From NCBI GenBank assembly GCA_040878005.1, contig JBBDMW010000034.1, positions 33,892 through 97,891 on the forward strand: a stretch of 64,000 nucleotides of DNA, written 5' to 3'. How positions within the stretch are numbered: position 1 is the first letter of the stretch; the number at the start of each line of letters is the position of its first letter. The notes below the pieces were generated by a model that was not told where the DNA came from, ran no database searches, and worked only from the letters and a program-made list of their open reading frames with translations. This DNA is from JBBDMW01 sp040878005. Lineage in GTDB: Bacteria; Chloroflexota; Dehalococcoidia; Lucifugimonadales; Lucifugimonadaceae. Positions 17,679 through 27,003 of the stretch are shown piece after piece. The position numbers were made by a program, and so were the translations under genes.

Positions 17679-18074
17679 ATGAAGTTCCTGGGAGTGGACC
17701 ACATAGACATCGTGGTCAGCGATTTGAAGGAGTCGATAGAGTTCTATCGCAAGTTTGGTATGGCGCCGGAAGGGACCGTGGACAACGGCGAGACGGTGTT
17801 CATGTGGAACGGCGACGATGAACGGCCGGTGCGGATAGAGCTGCACCAGGCGAAAGACGGTCAGCCGACCGGCATCGACCACCTCTCGTTCCTGGTGGAG
17901 GACCCGGTGGATGCCACGAAGGAGATCAAGTTCCTGGGCGGCGTGGACTTTAAGTTTGAGCCGTTCGAGAACCAGCAGTCTGGCCGCACGATATCCAACT
18001 GCGAAGACCCGGATGGCCTGTTGATCCAGATGTGCCGCAAGACTTCTAGCGGTACCTATAAGAACTGGGAGTAA
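17679..18074 (+). CDS. VOC family (glyoxalase/bleomycin-resistance fold) protein
   Basis: A 131-residue vicinal-oxygen-chelate protein. It opens with FLGVDHIDIVVSDLKESIEF, the usual first beta-alpha-beta unit with a metal-binding His, and has a second module with GIDHLSFLVEDP and SNCEDPDGLLIQ that supplies further His/Glu ligands. Members include lyases, dioxygenases and isomerases, and the substrate here is unknown. ATG 17679 with a strong AAAGGAGGAC site. The ceramidase-like gene begins 4 bases after its stop, so the two form an operon, probably with the split dehydrogenase that follows. Confidence 0.85.
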   Translation: MKFLGVDHIDIVVSDLKESIEFYRKFGMAPEGTVDNGETVFMWNGDDERPVRIELHQAKDGQPTGIDHLSFLVEDPVDATKEIKFLGGVDFKFEPFENQQSGRTISNCEDPDGLLIQMCRKTSSGTYKNWE

Positions 18075-18078
18075 CGGA

Positions 18079-19425
18079 ATGCCACTGCATGCAGGCGCCG
18101 CCCGCACGGTCGTCACCCCGCCGGTCGGGTACCGGATGGGACAGTGGGGACTTCGGAAGGGCCGGTCAGAGGGCATCTACCGTGACCTCTTTGCCAGGGC
18201 GCTTGTCCTGGCGGACGGGCAGGCTGAAATCGCCATTGTGTCGGTTGATGTCTGCGGTTTCCCAGAAGCCGTGTCCGCCGCCATTCACAACCGGATCAAT
18301 GAGCTTACGGGGATACCGACAAAAGGCGTCCTGCTCAGTAGCACGCACAATCACACTGCGCCGGACTTCCTGCTAAACGTCCCGGATGAGTTGCGGGACT
18401 ATTCAGCAGTCTTTGCTGATGCAGTGGCCGGTTCGGTATACGCAGCGCAGAAGTCGGCGCGCCTGGCACGGGTTGGCTGGGGCTCAGGCGATCTGCCCGG
18501 GTGGACCGTAAACCGGCAGTATCGCGAGCGAAATGTGGAGACGGAGGTTGGTGTGCTGAGGGTGGACGGCGCCGATGGCAGCCCGATAGCCCATGTGGTC
18601 AACTGGGCGTGCCATGGAGTGTGCGACGGTGGGCAGTACCTGGTGTGGTCAGGCGATTTCGCCGGCGAGATGTCGGCGCATATGGAGGACAGCGCTCCGG
18701 GCTCGGTGGCACTGTTCGTGCAGGGCGCGGCGGGGGATATCCACCCGTTCGACTGGTGGTTCGGCAACATGGACTCCCGGCACATGCACACCCATGAGGA
18801 CACGCGTGCGCTCGGTGAGGCGCTGGGTGAGGAGGTGATAAGGGTGTCGGCGAGTTGCGAGATGCACGACGAGGTTGCTGTGAAATCGGCATCCTCGCCC
18901 ATCGCTCTGCCACGTCATCGTGTGAGGTGGTCTGCGGAGGAGGCCGAGACTCTCCAGCGGGACCTGGAGCAAGTTCAAACGCCTTACAGCGGCGATGTGT
19001 GGCCGGAGGGAACGACCACCGCCAATGCGGCCGTCCGGCATCCGGAGCTGTACGGGCGGGGCGCAAACGAGTTGAACCTGGCTCGAAACCAGGACAAGCC
19101 GCCGGTCGAGGCGGAGATTGGCGCATTGAAGATAGGTGACCTGGCGATTGCCACGCTGCCCGGCGAGCTGTTCAACGAGCTTGGACGCCAGTTGAAAAAC
19201 AGCCGCCACGGGCCAACATGGTGCGCTGCATACTGCCGGGGCTACATAGGATACGTATCGACACGACGTCCACACGAGGAAACAGACGACGTGCCGCTGA
19301 CGGAGATAGTAGACATGAAACGGTTCCGCCGTTACTACGGCACTACGACCAGCCCGTTCTCACCCGAGGCGGGCGAAATGATGATTAAGCGCGCGAGCGA
19401 TCTGTTGAAAGAGGTGGACGGTTGA
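18079..19425 (+). CDS. Neutral/alkaline ceramidase-like N-terminal domain protein
   Basis: A 448-residue protein resembling the N-terminal catalytic domain of neutral ceramidases. The conserved start AGAARTVVTPPVGYRMGQWG, the metal-binding segment LLSSTHNHTAPDF and a second His region in VNWACHGVCDGG are visible. It has no signal peptide and lacks the C-terminal domain of true ceramidases (which total about 650-750 residues). The substrate may be another amide or ester, as with many such environmental paralogues. It lies 4 bases after the VOC gene and overlaps the dehydrogenase start (TTGA). Confidence 0.82.
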   Translation: MPLHAGAARTVVTPPVGYRMGQWGLRKGRSEGIYRDLFARALVLADGQAEIAIVSVDVCGFPEAVSAAIHNRINELTGIPTKGVLLSSTHNHTAPDFLLNVPDELRDYSAVFADAVAGSVYAAQKSARLARVGWGSGDLPGWTVNRQYRERNVETEVGVLRVDGADGSPIAHVVNWACHGVCDGGQYLVWSGDFAGEMSAHMEDSAPGSVALFVQGAAGDIHPFDWWFGNMDSRHMHTHEDTRALGEALGEEVIRVSASCEMHDEVAVKSASSPIALPRHRVRWSAEEAETLQRDLEQVQTPYSGDVWPEGTTTANAAVRHPELYGRGANELNLARNQDKPPVEAEIGALKIGDLAIATLPGELFNELGRQLKNSRHGPTWCAAYCRGYIGYVSTRRPHEETDDVPLTEIVDMKRFRRYYGTTTSPFSPEAGEMMIKRASDLLKEVDG

Positions 19426-19745
19426 CGAAGGTCCTGCTAATACCGGAATGGGGCGATGAGCATTACGCCCAGCTAAAGAAGCGTCACCCCGGCGTGGAGT
19501 TCATCGAGGCCCACGGACTCGGTGACGTTGACCGCCACATCGTGGACTCGGACGCTGTGTTCGGATACCTCACGCCGGATCAGTTCGATTCAGCGAAATC
19601 TCTGAAGTGGATGCAGGTGCTTGGTGCAGGCATGGAATCAGTGTTCACCAGGATTCCGCAGATCGCCCAGTCAGATGTGGTCGTGACCAATGGCCGCGGC
19701 GCAGGAGCACCGATCATCGGAGAGCATGCGCTGGCAGGGTACGCG
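19422..19745 (+). pseudogene. D-isomer-specific 2-hydroxyacid dehydrogenase, N-terminal fragment
   Basis: The first 108 codons of a 2-hydroxyacid dehydrogenase: the substrate-binding half, running from VLLIPEWGDEHYAQLKKRHP to GAPIIGEHALAGYA. After codon 108 the frame changes character (ICSRQSACDCERCV) and soon stops. The rest of the enzyme is found at 20997-21635 in the same orientation; together the parts give about 320 residues, a normal length. TTG start 19422 overlaps the stop of the ceramidase-like gene. The gene has been split either by a real 1.25 kb insertion or by a scaffold misjoin; the N gap near the right junction leaves both open. Confidence 0.8.
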
Positions 19746-19803
19746 ATTTGTTCCAGGCAATCAGCCTGCGACTGTGAGCGATGCGTGAGTCCAAGACGTA
19801 CGT

Positions 19804-20295
19804 CTATTTGACGACCAGCTGCACTAGGTTACTTTCGATGCGTGGCTCCGCATGGTCGCGCGTTGGAACGAGAAGGACGGCGGATGAGATCGAGTAACTG
19901 CCGGGCTCGAGACGGTGGATTCCAAAAATGTCTGAACTAATATCCCAAATAGCTTCGTGCGTCTTTGATTGCCCAGAGCCGAGTTCAAAGCTCCAGAAGA
20001 AATCTGCTCGAAACATAAGTGAGCGCAATTCGGCGCCTGGATCTGACTCAGAACCCGCTGGAATTATCAGTTCGTCGTCGGGCGAGTACCGGACTGGCCC
20101 ATCGGTGGTGTTCGTTACGATGAGCTTCACTTCTAAGGAGCCGTCTGCATTGACATCTGACGGCACAGACAGCACTACACGCAGGGGAGCGCTCCCCTGC
20201 GTGTTGGCAGTGCAGCCCACGGCGAACAACATCAGAGTGGCCAGTGCTCCAACCGACAGCGCAAAATACCGCAACGTCATAAGAAAACTATCCAA
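19804..20295 (-). CDS. Putative lipoprotein, BsuPI-like domain (paralogue 1)
   Basis: A 163-residue protein with a signal peptide and lipobox (ATLMLFAVGC), so probably a membrane-anchored lipoprotein. The mature part is a single Ig-like beta-sandwich. Segments such as VKLIVTNTTDGPVRYSPDDE, the stretch on SGQSKTHEAIWDIS, and the ending RIESNLVQLVVK resemble the BsuPI-type (intracellular proteinase inhibitor) domain. It is clearly related to the next gene at 20376. Function unknown. Fewer G/C third positions than the surrounding genes. Confidence 0.7.
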   Translation of the reverse strand: MDSFLMTLRYFALSVGALATLMLFAVGCTANTQGSAPLRVVLSVPSDVNADGSLEVKLIVTNTTDGPVRYSPDDELIIPAGSESDPGAELRSLMFRADFFWSFELGSGQSKTHEAIWDISSDIFGIHRLEPGSYSISSAVLLVPTRDHAEPRIESNLVQLVVK

Positions 20296-20340
20296 TCTTT
20301 CACTTCGAGCATCAGCTCAATAGTTAGCCCTATCGTAGGC

Positions 20341-20354
20341 GGTGCCATGGCACC
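20341..20354. repeat. 14-base perfect palindrome
   Basis: GGTGCCATGGCACC lies between the two lipoprotein genes, downstream of the stop of paralogue 2. It could be a terminator stem, but no T-run follows on either strand. Confidence 0.45.
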
Positions 20355-20375
20355 GTTAGGCAACGAAACTCGTCA

Positions 20376-20846
20376 TTATCTGACCATCAATTTCACAGAA
20401 TTGCTCTCGATGTGGCTGGACTCGTCATCTCCAGGCAGACGGGCGATGACTGAAGTGACCAATTCATATTCGCCTGGCGACAACTTGTCAGTCGGAGCGC
20501 CAATGCTCAGATCCCATGTCTGTTCATGAGTATGCGCCTGCCCACCTGCAAGCATCACTGGCCAGACAGAGTACGAACCGCCGAACAAATTCAGAGGCCA
20601 TTCGTTTTCTGCTCCATTGGCAACATCGACGGCGTACAAGGTTGCGAGAGTCGTCACATAATTGATTTGTTCCTCGGTCGTATTGGTTACAGTGAAGCTT
20701 GCCGTCAGTTCATCATCTAGGGTGGCCGACCCTGGTATGGAAAGTTCGAGTCGGAGGGGTTGACTTACCTCTGAGTCGTAGTTGCATGCGGCCATCGTCG
20801 CTAGCCCTGCGGCCAACAGGCAAAACGCTGTGAAACCCGAGCGCAT
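20376..20846 (-). CDS. Putative lipoprotein, BsuPI-like domain (paralogue 2)
   Basis: A 156-residue lipoprotein, with lipobox in LATMAAC. It shares the plan of paralogue 1: a strand-rich domain with LTASFTVTNTTEEQINYVT, the AGGQAHTHEQTWDLS segment, LSPGEYELVTSVIARLPGD and the ending HIESNSVKLMVR. The pairing of two divergent copies in the same orientation indicates an old tandem duplication carried within the insert. ATG 20846 with AGGAGTG nearby. Its role is unknown; BsuPI-like domains often mediate protein binding outside the membrane. Confidence 0.7.
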   Translation of the reverse strand: MRSGFTAFCLLAAGLATMAACNYDSEVSQPLRLELSIPGSATLDDELTASFTVTNTTEEQINYVTTLATLYAVDVANGAENEWPLNLFGGSYSVWPVMLAGGQAHTHEQTWDLSIGAPTDKLSPGEYELVTSVIARLPGDDESSHIESNSVKLMVR

Positions 20847-20968
20847 ATGACACTCCTATTTCAACTCTAATCCGTCTTAAATGGAGACGAATCAGGGACG
20901 GACATTGTTCCAGCCTGTTTGAGGCCCACACGAACAGATTACGACGAGTGCCCGGGGGTTATCCGCCC

Positions 20969-20978
20969 NNNNNNNNNN
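20969..20978. other. Assembly gap (10 N) inside an inverted repeat
   Basis: Ten undetermined bases lie between ACGAGTGCCCGGGGG on the left and CCCCCCGGCACTCGT on the right, which are near-perfect inverted copies. A hairpin or a palindromic read artefact at the join is likely. Confidence 0.9.
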
Positions 20979-20996
20979 CCCCCCGGCACTCGTAAA

Positions 20997-21635
20997 GCCC
21001 GCCAGTTCCCACGACGCTTTGAGGAGGACCGCCGGGCGCACCGGTGGGACCAGGATGGCGCGTTGCAGGTCGTTGAGTATGCCGGCGACAAGACGGTCGG
21101 GATCGTGGGCTTCGGCAAGTCAGGCCGCGAGACAGGGTGGCGGTGCAAGGCAATCGGCATGCGGGTGCTGGCGGTAGACCGGCAGGCCATCGACGGCGAT
21201 CCCATCGTGGAAGATGTGTGGACGCTGGACCGGCTGCCGGAACTGCTGGCAGAGTCGGACTACATCGTCATCACAGCGCCCCAGACGCCGGACACCATCG
21301 ACATGATCGGCGAGCGGGAGCTTCGCATGATGAAGCGCACCGGGCGGCTGGTGGTGACATCGAGGGGTAGGATCGTGAACCAACGGGCCCTTGTGCAGGC
21401 GTTACGAGAAGGTGTCATCGCCGGCGCAGCACTGGACACGGTCGACGAAGAGCCAATGCCTGTTGACGATCCGCTGTGGGACCTGCCAAACGTGATCATC
21501 ACGCCGCACATCGCCGGCAACGCAGAACCGGAGCTGCTGGACCGCCGGACAGTGGCCATCTTTGCCGAAAACCTGCGGCGTTGGCTGGACGGGCTGCCAA
21601 TGCTCAACGTGGTAGACAAGAAGCTCCGTTTCTAA
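20997..21635 (+). pseudogene. D-isomer-specific 2-hydroxyacid dehydrogenase, C-terminal fragment
   Basis: The NAD-binding half of the enzyme begun at 19422. The Rossmann motif GIVGFGKSGRETG, the catalytic Arg region (VVTSRGRIVN), the Glu of DTVDEEPMP and the catalytic His in IITPHIAGN are all intact. The frame opens without a start codon at ARQFPRRFEEDRRAH, which is genuine dehydrogenase sequence, so the break is between the two domains. If the insert is an assembly error, the gene is complete and functional in the organism. Confidence 0.8.
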
Positions 21636-21770
21636 GCAGCCAGTGCACTTAGGGCAAATCTTCACCGTCAAACCGCGTAAAGTCGTGCTTGCGTAAGTTG
21701 CGCTGTACCCGCAGCATTAATAGGTCGCGCTATTCGCGCTCCTCAGCCTTTTCCTGAAAGTAGATTCCTC

Positions 21771-23609
21771 ATGTCCACGCGTCTGATGCGCCGGGAAGAC
21801 CGTCGCAACGTCGCCATCATTGCCCATGTCGACCACGGCAAGACCACCCTGGTGGACGCCATGCTCAAGCAGTCCGGCTCATTCCGCGCCCACGAAGCGA
21901 TTGTGGACCGGGTCATGGACTCCACGGACCTTGAGCGGGAGAAGGGCATCACCATCCTGGCCAAGAACACCGCTGTGCGGTGGGGCGGCGTGAAGATCAA
22001 CATCATCGACACTCCCGGCCACGCCGACTTCGGCGGCGAGGTGGAGCGCGGCCTGACCATGGTGGACGGCGTGCTGCTGCTGGTGGACGCCAGCGAGGGG
22101 CCGCTGCCACAGACCCGGTTCGTCCTGCGCAAGGCGCTCGCCTCGAAGCTCTCCGTCATCCTGGTCATAAACAAGGTTGACCGCCCGGATGCCCGCATCA
22201 AGGAGGTCGTTGACGAGGTATACGAGCTGTTCCTGGACCTTGGCGCAGACGAAGACCAGATCGATTTCCCAATCGTGTACTGCAACGCCAGGGCAGGGCA
22301 GGCATCGCTCGACCCGGACGTGCCGGGCGAAGACCTTAAGCCGCTCATAGACGTGCTCATGAGCCACATCCCTGCGCCGGAGTACATCGAGGGCCACCCG
22401 CTCCAGGCGCTGGTGACAAACCTGGACGCCTCCCCGTACGTCGGCAGGCTGGCCATTTGCCGGGTGCGGCAGGGGACCATACGCAAGGACCAGGTGATTG
22501 CCAGGTGCCGTGTGGACGGCAAGATCGAGCGCATCAAAGTCACCGAGTTGTACGTCACCGAGGCGCTGGACCGCATCGACGCCGAGGAAGCCGGGGTGGG
22601 CGAGATCATTGCGATAGCCGGCATGCCGGATGTGACCATTGGCGAGACGCTCGCCGACGCCGAAGACCCACGTCCCCTGCCTGTCATAACCATCGATGAG
22701 CCCAGCCTCTCCATGACTGTCGGCATCAACACATCGCCGCTGGCCGGCCAGGATGGCAAAAAGCTGACCGCCCGCATGGTGAAAAACCGCCTGGACCAGG
22801 AACTGGTCGGCAACGTGTCCATACGCGTGCTCCCCTCAGACCGTCCGGACACGTGGATAGTCCAGGGCCGCGGCGAGCTTCAGCTTGCAGTGCTGGTGGA
22901 GACCATGCGCCGTGAAGGCTTTGAGCTAACGGTGGGCAAGCCGCAGGTGGTCACGAAGACAATCGACGGCAGGCTCTGCGAGCCAATGGAACGTCTCTCG
23001 GTTGACGTGCCGGAGGAGTACCTGGGAGTGGTTACGCAACTCCTGGCCCTTCGAAAGGGCCGCATGGAGCAGATGATCAACCACGGCACAGGGCGAGTCC
23101 GCATGGACTACATCATCCCCGCACGCGGACTGATCGGCTTCCATACAGAATTCCTGGTGGAAACCCGAGGCACCGGCCTTCGCCACCACGTATTCGACCG
23201 CTATGAGCCGTGGCACGGCGAACTGCGCACGAGGCCCACTGGCAGCCTGGTCGCAGACCGGCGCGGCCCAACAACGGCCTTCGCCCTGCTGAACCTACAG
23301 GAGCGCGGCGCCCTGTTCGTGGGACCGGGTGTGGAGGTGTTCGAGGGGATGATCATCGGCGAGAACCCACGCTCGCAGGACATGGACGTGAACCCGACCA
23401 AGGGCAAGAAGCTCACCAACATGAGGTCGTCCACATCAGAGGCCACAGAGAGCCTGGCGCCGCCGAGGCTGCTGTCCCTGGAGCAGTCACTGGAGTTCAT
23501 CATGGAGGACGAATGCCTTGAGGTGACGCCTTCCAACGTCCGCCTGCGCAAGGTCATCCTGAGCGCGATGGAGCGTGGCCGTCAGAAGGGCGCGCAGAAA
23601 GGCGCGTGA
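21771..23609 (+). CDS. typA: Translational GTPase TypA/BipA
   Basis: A 612-residue ribosome-binding GTPase of the EF-G/LepA group, acting in ribosome assembly and stress responses. All G motifs are present: [12 protein letters not shown] (G1), the switch segment [15 protein letters not shown] (G2), [12 protein letters not shown] (G3), and NKVDRPDAR (G4). The TypA-specific C-terminal domain is seen in [18 protein letters not shown] and in [18 protein letters not shown]. Full family length. ATG 21771; monocistronic by context, converging on the RraA-like gene. Confidence 0.96.
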   Translation: MSTRLMRREDRRNVAIIAHVDHGKTTLVDAMLKQSGSFRAHEAIVDRVMDSTDLEREKGITILAKNTAVRWGGVKINIIDTPGHADFGGEVERGLTMVDGVLLLVDASEGPLPQTRFVLRKALASKLSVILVINKVDRPDARIKEVVDEVYELFLDLGADEDQIDFPIVYCNARAGQASLDPDVPGEDLKPLIDVLMSHIPAPEYIEGHPLQALVTNLDASPYVGRLAICRVRQGTIRKDQVIARCRVDGKIERIKVTELYVTEALDRIDAEEAGVGEIIAIAGMPDVTIGETLADAEDPRPLPVITIDEPSLSMTVGINTSPLAGQDGKKLTARMVKNRLDQELVGNVSIRVLPSDRPDTWIVQGRGELQLAVLVETMRREGFELTVGKPQVVTKTIDGRLCEPMERLSVDVPEEYLGVVTQLLALRKGRMEQMINHGTGRVRMDYIIPARGLIGFHTEFLVETRGTGLRHHVFDRYEPWHGELRTRPTGSLVADRRGPTTAFALLNLQERGALFVGPGVEVFEGMIIGENPRSQDMDVNPTKGKKLTNMRSSTSEATESLAPPRLLSLEQSLEFIMEDECLEVTPSNVRLRKVILSAMERGRQKGAQKGA

Positions 23610-23627
23610 CGGGGCGCAGGGCCGGCC

Positions 23628-24308
23628 CTACGTGGCCTTCCACGCCTCGTACTTGTCCAGGCTGAAGTCCGGCGCTGTGAAGTAGCGGTGCATGGAGGAC
23701 TCCTTCTCACGGACCTCCTCGCACTTCTCAGCCACTGCAGCGGCCATGTCCACAGGCACGCGCGTCACCCCATCGGCATCACATACCAGGATGTCGCCGG
23801 GGTTGATGAGCAGGCCCGCCACCCAGACAGGCACATTGTGGCGAACCATGTTGAAGGGGCCGTGACCGGGCACCCGCGAGCGTCCCCAAAGGCCGCAGTC
23901 AGCCTTCTTAATGCCCTCAACGTCCCGGACTGAGCCGTCAACCACGATGCCCAGGCAGCCGAGGGCACGGTGCCGGTATGCCATTCCGTCGCCCATGATC
24001 GCGCCGCGGCCTGGCGGGTCATCCACGTCCTTCAGGACGCCGATGGTGGGCACACCGGCGTATGCGATGGCGTCGTAGTAATCGTTCCAATTGAGCGGTT
24101 CTGCCACGTCATGCAGTGGGGTGGCCTCAGCGGTCACTGCGTAACCCACGAGGGTGCCGAACTCCGGGAGCATGCAAGTCAGTTCCGGTCCTGAGTAATC
24201 CTGGTCGGCGGGTACATGACCCCGCACCAATATCCCGGCATTCTGAACCGTCGCGGAGTCATACTGAGCCAGGGCAGAAAGGACGGCGGGGTCAACTGCT
24301 TTGATCAT
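23628..24308 (-). CDS. RraA-like family protein
   Basis: A 226-residue RraA/HMG-aldolase-fold protein. The motif GCLGIVVDGSVRDVEGIKK carries the conserved Asp-Gly-x-Arg-Asp, and INPGDILVCDADGVTRVP is the second family block. Members are either class II 4-hydroxy-4-methyl-2-oxoglutarate aldolases or regulators of RNase E. A catabolic lyase is likelier here because no RNase E context is present. A second, more distant family member lies at 60519. ATG 24308; the upstream small gene (stop 24374) may be co-transcribed. Confidence 0.85.
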   Translation of the reverse strand: MIKAVDPAVLSALAQYDSATVQNAGILVRGHVPADQDYSGPELTCMLPEFGTLVGYAVTAEATPLHDVAEPLNWNDYYDAIAYAGVPTIGVLKDVDDPPGRGAIMGDGMAYRHRALGCLGIVVDGSVRDVEGIKKADCGLWGRSRVPGHGPFNMVRHNVPVWVAGLLINPGDILVCDADGVTRVPVDMAAAVAEKCEEVREKESSMHRYFTAPDFSLDKYEAWKAT

Positions 24309-24373
24309 GATTTTTGGTTCTTGTTTGTACGTGCCATCAACTCAAGGTTGAGAGGATGTGCATGGAGCAGCCG

Positions 24374-24649
24374 TTACGCCTCTTCCCTGGGCAGGACTTT
24401 ATCTTCGACTGCCAGCTCTTCCCCGGGGAAAAATTCAAGCCAGGGCTCGAACTGCTCAACGAAAACCCGACCCTCATCCAGGCTGGACAGTCCCTTGATG
24501 GCTCTGCCCGGGTCGTAACCGGTGGTCTTAGCCAGCGCTTCCACGCCTCGCTTGGTTTCCCGGACGCCACCCACGGAAAACTCCTCGCCGTCATCCGTCT
24601 GGACCAGGAGCTCCATGCCGCGCCGGGTTTCTTTCCAGTAAAGCCGCAT
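24374..24649 (-). CDS. Small hypothetical protein (91 aa) between coaBC and rraA-like genes
   Basis: I do not recognise this family. It is acidic and soluble, with a beta-hairpin-like N-terminus (MRLYWKETRRGMELLVQTDD) and an amphipathic middle. The start ATG at 24649 has AGGA about ten bases upstream. It lies between coaBC and the RraA-like gene, all on the minus strand, in a gap that would otherwise be empty. Its composition is like its neighbours', which supports a real gene. Confidence 0.62.
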   Translation of the reverse strand: MRLYWKETRRGMELLVQTDDGEEFSVGGVRETKRGVEALAKTTGYDPGRAIKGLSSLDEGRVFVEQFEPWLEFFPGEELAVEDKVLPREEA

Positions 24650-24699
24650 ATCTTGAATCCTATCTGGCGGGCCTTGTTGCGGCGCCGCACTTTTGTGAA

Positions 24700-25929
24700 C
24701 TACCTGGACAGGTACCGCTGCGCCCTGTCCAGCACCGCGTGCGCTACCGTCAGTTTATTCATCAACGGCAATTGCTCAACGTTGCCCTGTGCATCCACGA
24801 AGGCTACCCGGTTTGTATCAGTTCCGAAGCCGCTGCCGGCCTCCGTGACGTCATTTGCCACGACGAATGCGGCGCCCTTGGACACCGCCTTGGTCTTAGC
24901 ATTTTCAGCGGCGTTCATGGTCTCCGCTGCGAAAGCTACCTTGACCAGGCGTTGCCCTGATGCCTCAGTGATTATGTCCGGGTTACGGGCAAGCTCCAGC
25001 ACCAGCGTATCTTCGTCGCCCTTCTTGATTTTCTGTGGCGCAGGCTTGGCGGGGCGGTAGTCGGCCACCGCCGCGGCCATTACCAGCAGATCAGAGTCGG
25101 CGGATGCCTGCAACACCTCGCGATGCATCTCACGCGCCGTGTTCACCTTCACCATGGTTACCCCCACCAGGTCAGGCAGGGCGGTGGGCGTGGTAATCAG
25201 CGTGACCTCAGCGCCGCGGCCGCGGGCAGCCTCCGCCAGGGCATACCCCATCTTTCCCGACGAACGGTTGGTCAGGTACCTGACCGGGTCCAGGGGCTCC
25301 TGAGTGCCGCCGGCGGTGATCACCACGCGCCTGTGCGAGTAATCTCCGCCGCGGCCGAGCACCCATCGCATGTGCTCAATGATCCGTGCAGGCTCCTCCA
25401 GCCGCCCCCGTCCGGTCAGGCCGGATGCGAGCCTGCCTTCGCCGGGCTCGATCACATGCACACCGCGCTCTCGCAGCACCTGCACGTTCCACTGCGTCGC
25501 CGGGTTGTCGTACATGTCTCCGTCCATCGCCGGGGCGACGATTATTGGCGCTGACGTGGCGAGTATGGTTGCGCCAAGCGGATCGTCAGAGAGGCCCATT
25601 GCAATTTTGGCGAGCGTGTTGGCTGTGGCCGGGGCTACGACGACGACGTTTGCCCGCATGGCCAGGGCGACGTGGTCGATGCTCAACGCAGAGTTGGCCC
25701 CGAACAGGCCCACGGTCACCGGCCTGTGCGTCAGCGCAGCGAACGTGGTGGGGCCTACAAACTCGGTGGCACTCTCCGTCAGGATCACATCAACCGCCGC
25801 ACCCTGCTGCACCAGCTTGCTTGCAAGGTCGGCTGCCTTGTAGGCAGCGATGCTGCCGGTTACCCCAAGTACCACGTTGTGATCACGGAGCGGCAGGTAT
25901 CGCTGCGTTTGAGTTGAATCCAGTTGCAT
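24700..25929 (-). CDS. coaBC: Bifunctional phosphopantothenoylcysteine decarboxylase/phosphopantothenate--cysteine ligase
   Basis: A 409-residue CoaBC fusion that makes 4'-phosphopantetheine for coenzyme A. The N-terminal flavoprotein (CoaC) shows GVTGSIAAYKAADLA and the active-site loop APAMDGDMYDNPATQ, in which the classic PAMN is PAMD. The C-terminal ligase (CoaB) shows VVITAGGTQEPLDPVRYLTN, SSGKMGYALAEAA and AAVADYRP. ATG 25929. It lies downstream of two coaX genes, so three pathway enzymes cluster here. Confidence 0.94.
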   Translation of the reverse strand: MQLDSTQTQRYLPLRDHNVVLGVTGSIAAYKAADLASKLVQQGAAVDVILTESATEFVGPTTFAALTHRPVTVGLFGANSALSIDHVALAMRANVVVVAPATANTLAKIAMGLSDDPLGATILATSAPIIVAPAMDGDMYDNPATQWNVQVLRERGVHVIEPGEGRLASGLTGRGRLEEPARIIEHMRWVLGRGGDYSHRRVVITAGGTQEPLDPVRYLTNRSSGKMGYALAEAARGRGAEVTLITTPTALPDLVGVTMVKVNTAREMHREVLQASADSDLLVMAAAVADYRPAKPAPQKIKKGDEDTLVLELARNPDIITEASGQRLVKVAFAAETMNAAENAKTKAVSKGAAFVVANDVTEAGSGFGTDTNRVAFVDAQGNVEQLPLMNKLTVAHAVLDRAQRYLSR

Positions 25930-26157
25930 ATTGTCCTATGTCTTGTTGAATGGCGGCAGAAGCGCCCACCGTGTTGGCGGCCGGGCGCCGGATGCGCTGT
26001 TACAGAGTACCGAAAGGCGGTGACTGGTGCCTGTCAGTGTGACAGGCGATGCGTTGTGACCTTCAGCCGCAGGTTGTTTCCTTGTGCTCGTGACTGGCGG
26101 ACAGCGCCGCCTGCCGTTGACCATCGGGCAGGCCGGTGAGGGTGCACTACGACGCTG

Positions 26158-26946
26158 CTACTGCTGCACATTTCGCTCGTGGATCAGCCTTAGGCCCACG
26201 AGGGTCAACTCCGGGTTCACCTCATCGAACACCGCAGTATGCTGATTTATGAGCCTGGCGAGGCCACCTGTGGCGACCACCTTGCAACGGGAAGGGTCAT
26301 CGGGTGACAGTTCGTTCTTGAACCGGTGAACCATTCCTTCGACCAACCCGACGTAGCCGTACAGCAGGCCAGACTGCATGGAGGCCACAGTGTTTCGTCC
26401 GATGGCTGATGGCGGCGTTGCGAGGTCAACCCGGCGAAGCTGTGCGGTGCGTTCATACAAGGCCTCGGCGGCGGCAAGCAGGCCAGGTGATATTGCGCCA
26501 CCCAGATATTCGCCCGCCTCGGTTATGGCGTCGAATACAGTGGGGGTTCCAAAGTCGACGACGATGGTTGGTCCCCCGTACAGCGAATGTGCCGCCACGG
26601 TGTTGGCCACACGGTCTGAGCCAACGTCATGTGTGCGGTCATAGCTGATGCGGATGCCAGTCCTCACACCCGGCCCAACCACCAGTGGGTCGAGCCCGGT
26701 CATTTGGACCAGCGCCCGCTCCACCAGCCTGGTAATGGTCGGCGCCGTGGAGCACATTACGATTGCGCCGAGCGCGGCGGGGTCTACGTTCCGGGCTTGC
26801 AGCAGGCCGGACATGAGCAACTCGTGCTCGTCCTCCGTGCGGCGGGAGTCCGTGGAGAAGCGCCAGGTGGCGGCCAGTCTTTCGCCATCGAACGCGCCCA
26901 TGGCAACCTGCGTGTTTCCTATGTCCAGTGCGAGGAGTGTTGTCAA
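26158..26946 (-). CDS. coaX: Type III pantothenate kinase (copy 1)
   Basis: A 262-residue CoaX: ASKHA-fold kinase that phosphorylates pantothenate, the first step to CoA. The first phosphate motif LALDIGNTQVAMG is intact, as are GSDRVANTVAAH and GGAISPGLLAAAEAL. The motif usually written DFGTATTFD reads DFGTPTVFD, and the usual CSVVP reads CSTAP. Both changes are in nucleotide-binding segments, so activity alone is uncertain. It is followed in tandem by a second copy at 27004, of which it is clearly a paralogue. Start ATG 26946; 57 bases separate the copies. Confidence 0.9.
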   Translation of the reverse strand: MTTLLALDIGNTQVAMGAFDGERLAATWRFSTDSRRTEDEHELLMSGLLQARNVDPAALGAIVMCSTAPTITRLVERALVQMTGLDPLVVGPGVRTGIRISYDRTHDVGSDRVANTVAAHSLYGGPTIVVDFGTPTVFDAITEAGEYLGGAISPGLLAAAEALYERTAQLRRVDLATPPSAIGRNTVASMQSGLLYGYVGLVEGMVHRFKNELSPDDPSRCKVVATGGLARLINQHTAVFDEVNPELTLVGLRLIHERNVQQ

Positions 26947-27003
26947 TGCGCCAGTGATTATAGTGGAGGTTGGCCGTCCCCCTCGAACCGGGCCGGGTTG
27001 ATC

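Larger units (their letters stand above)
19746..20996. mobile_element. 1.25 kb insert splitting the 2-hydroxyacid dehydrogenase gene
   Basis: The segment between the two halves of the dehydrogenase carries two minus-strand lipoprotein paralogues, is visibly lower in G+C than the flanks, and contains a 10-N gap. No transposase, terminal inverted repeats or target duplication were recognised, so the mechanism is unknown and an assembly artefact is possible. Confidence 0.5.

Noticed and set aside
20296..20375. Integron attC site between the lipoprotein genes (GCCTAAC/GTTAGGC seen at 20355)
   Set aside because: Only one core site is found; the opposite core site and the paired arms are missing, and there is no integrase.
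25440..25520. CoaBC active-site loop PAMD instead of PAMN as a loss of function
   Set aside because: This loop varies naturally (other functional CoaBC lineages also lack the Asn), so it is not evidence of inactivity.
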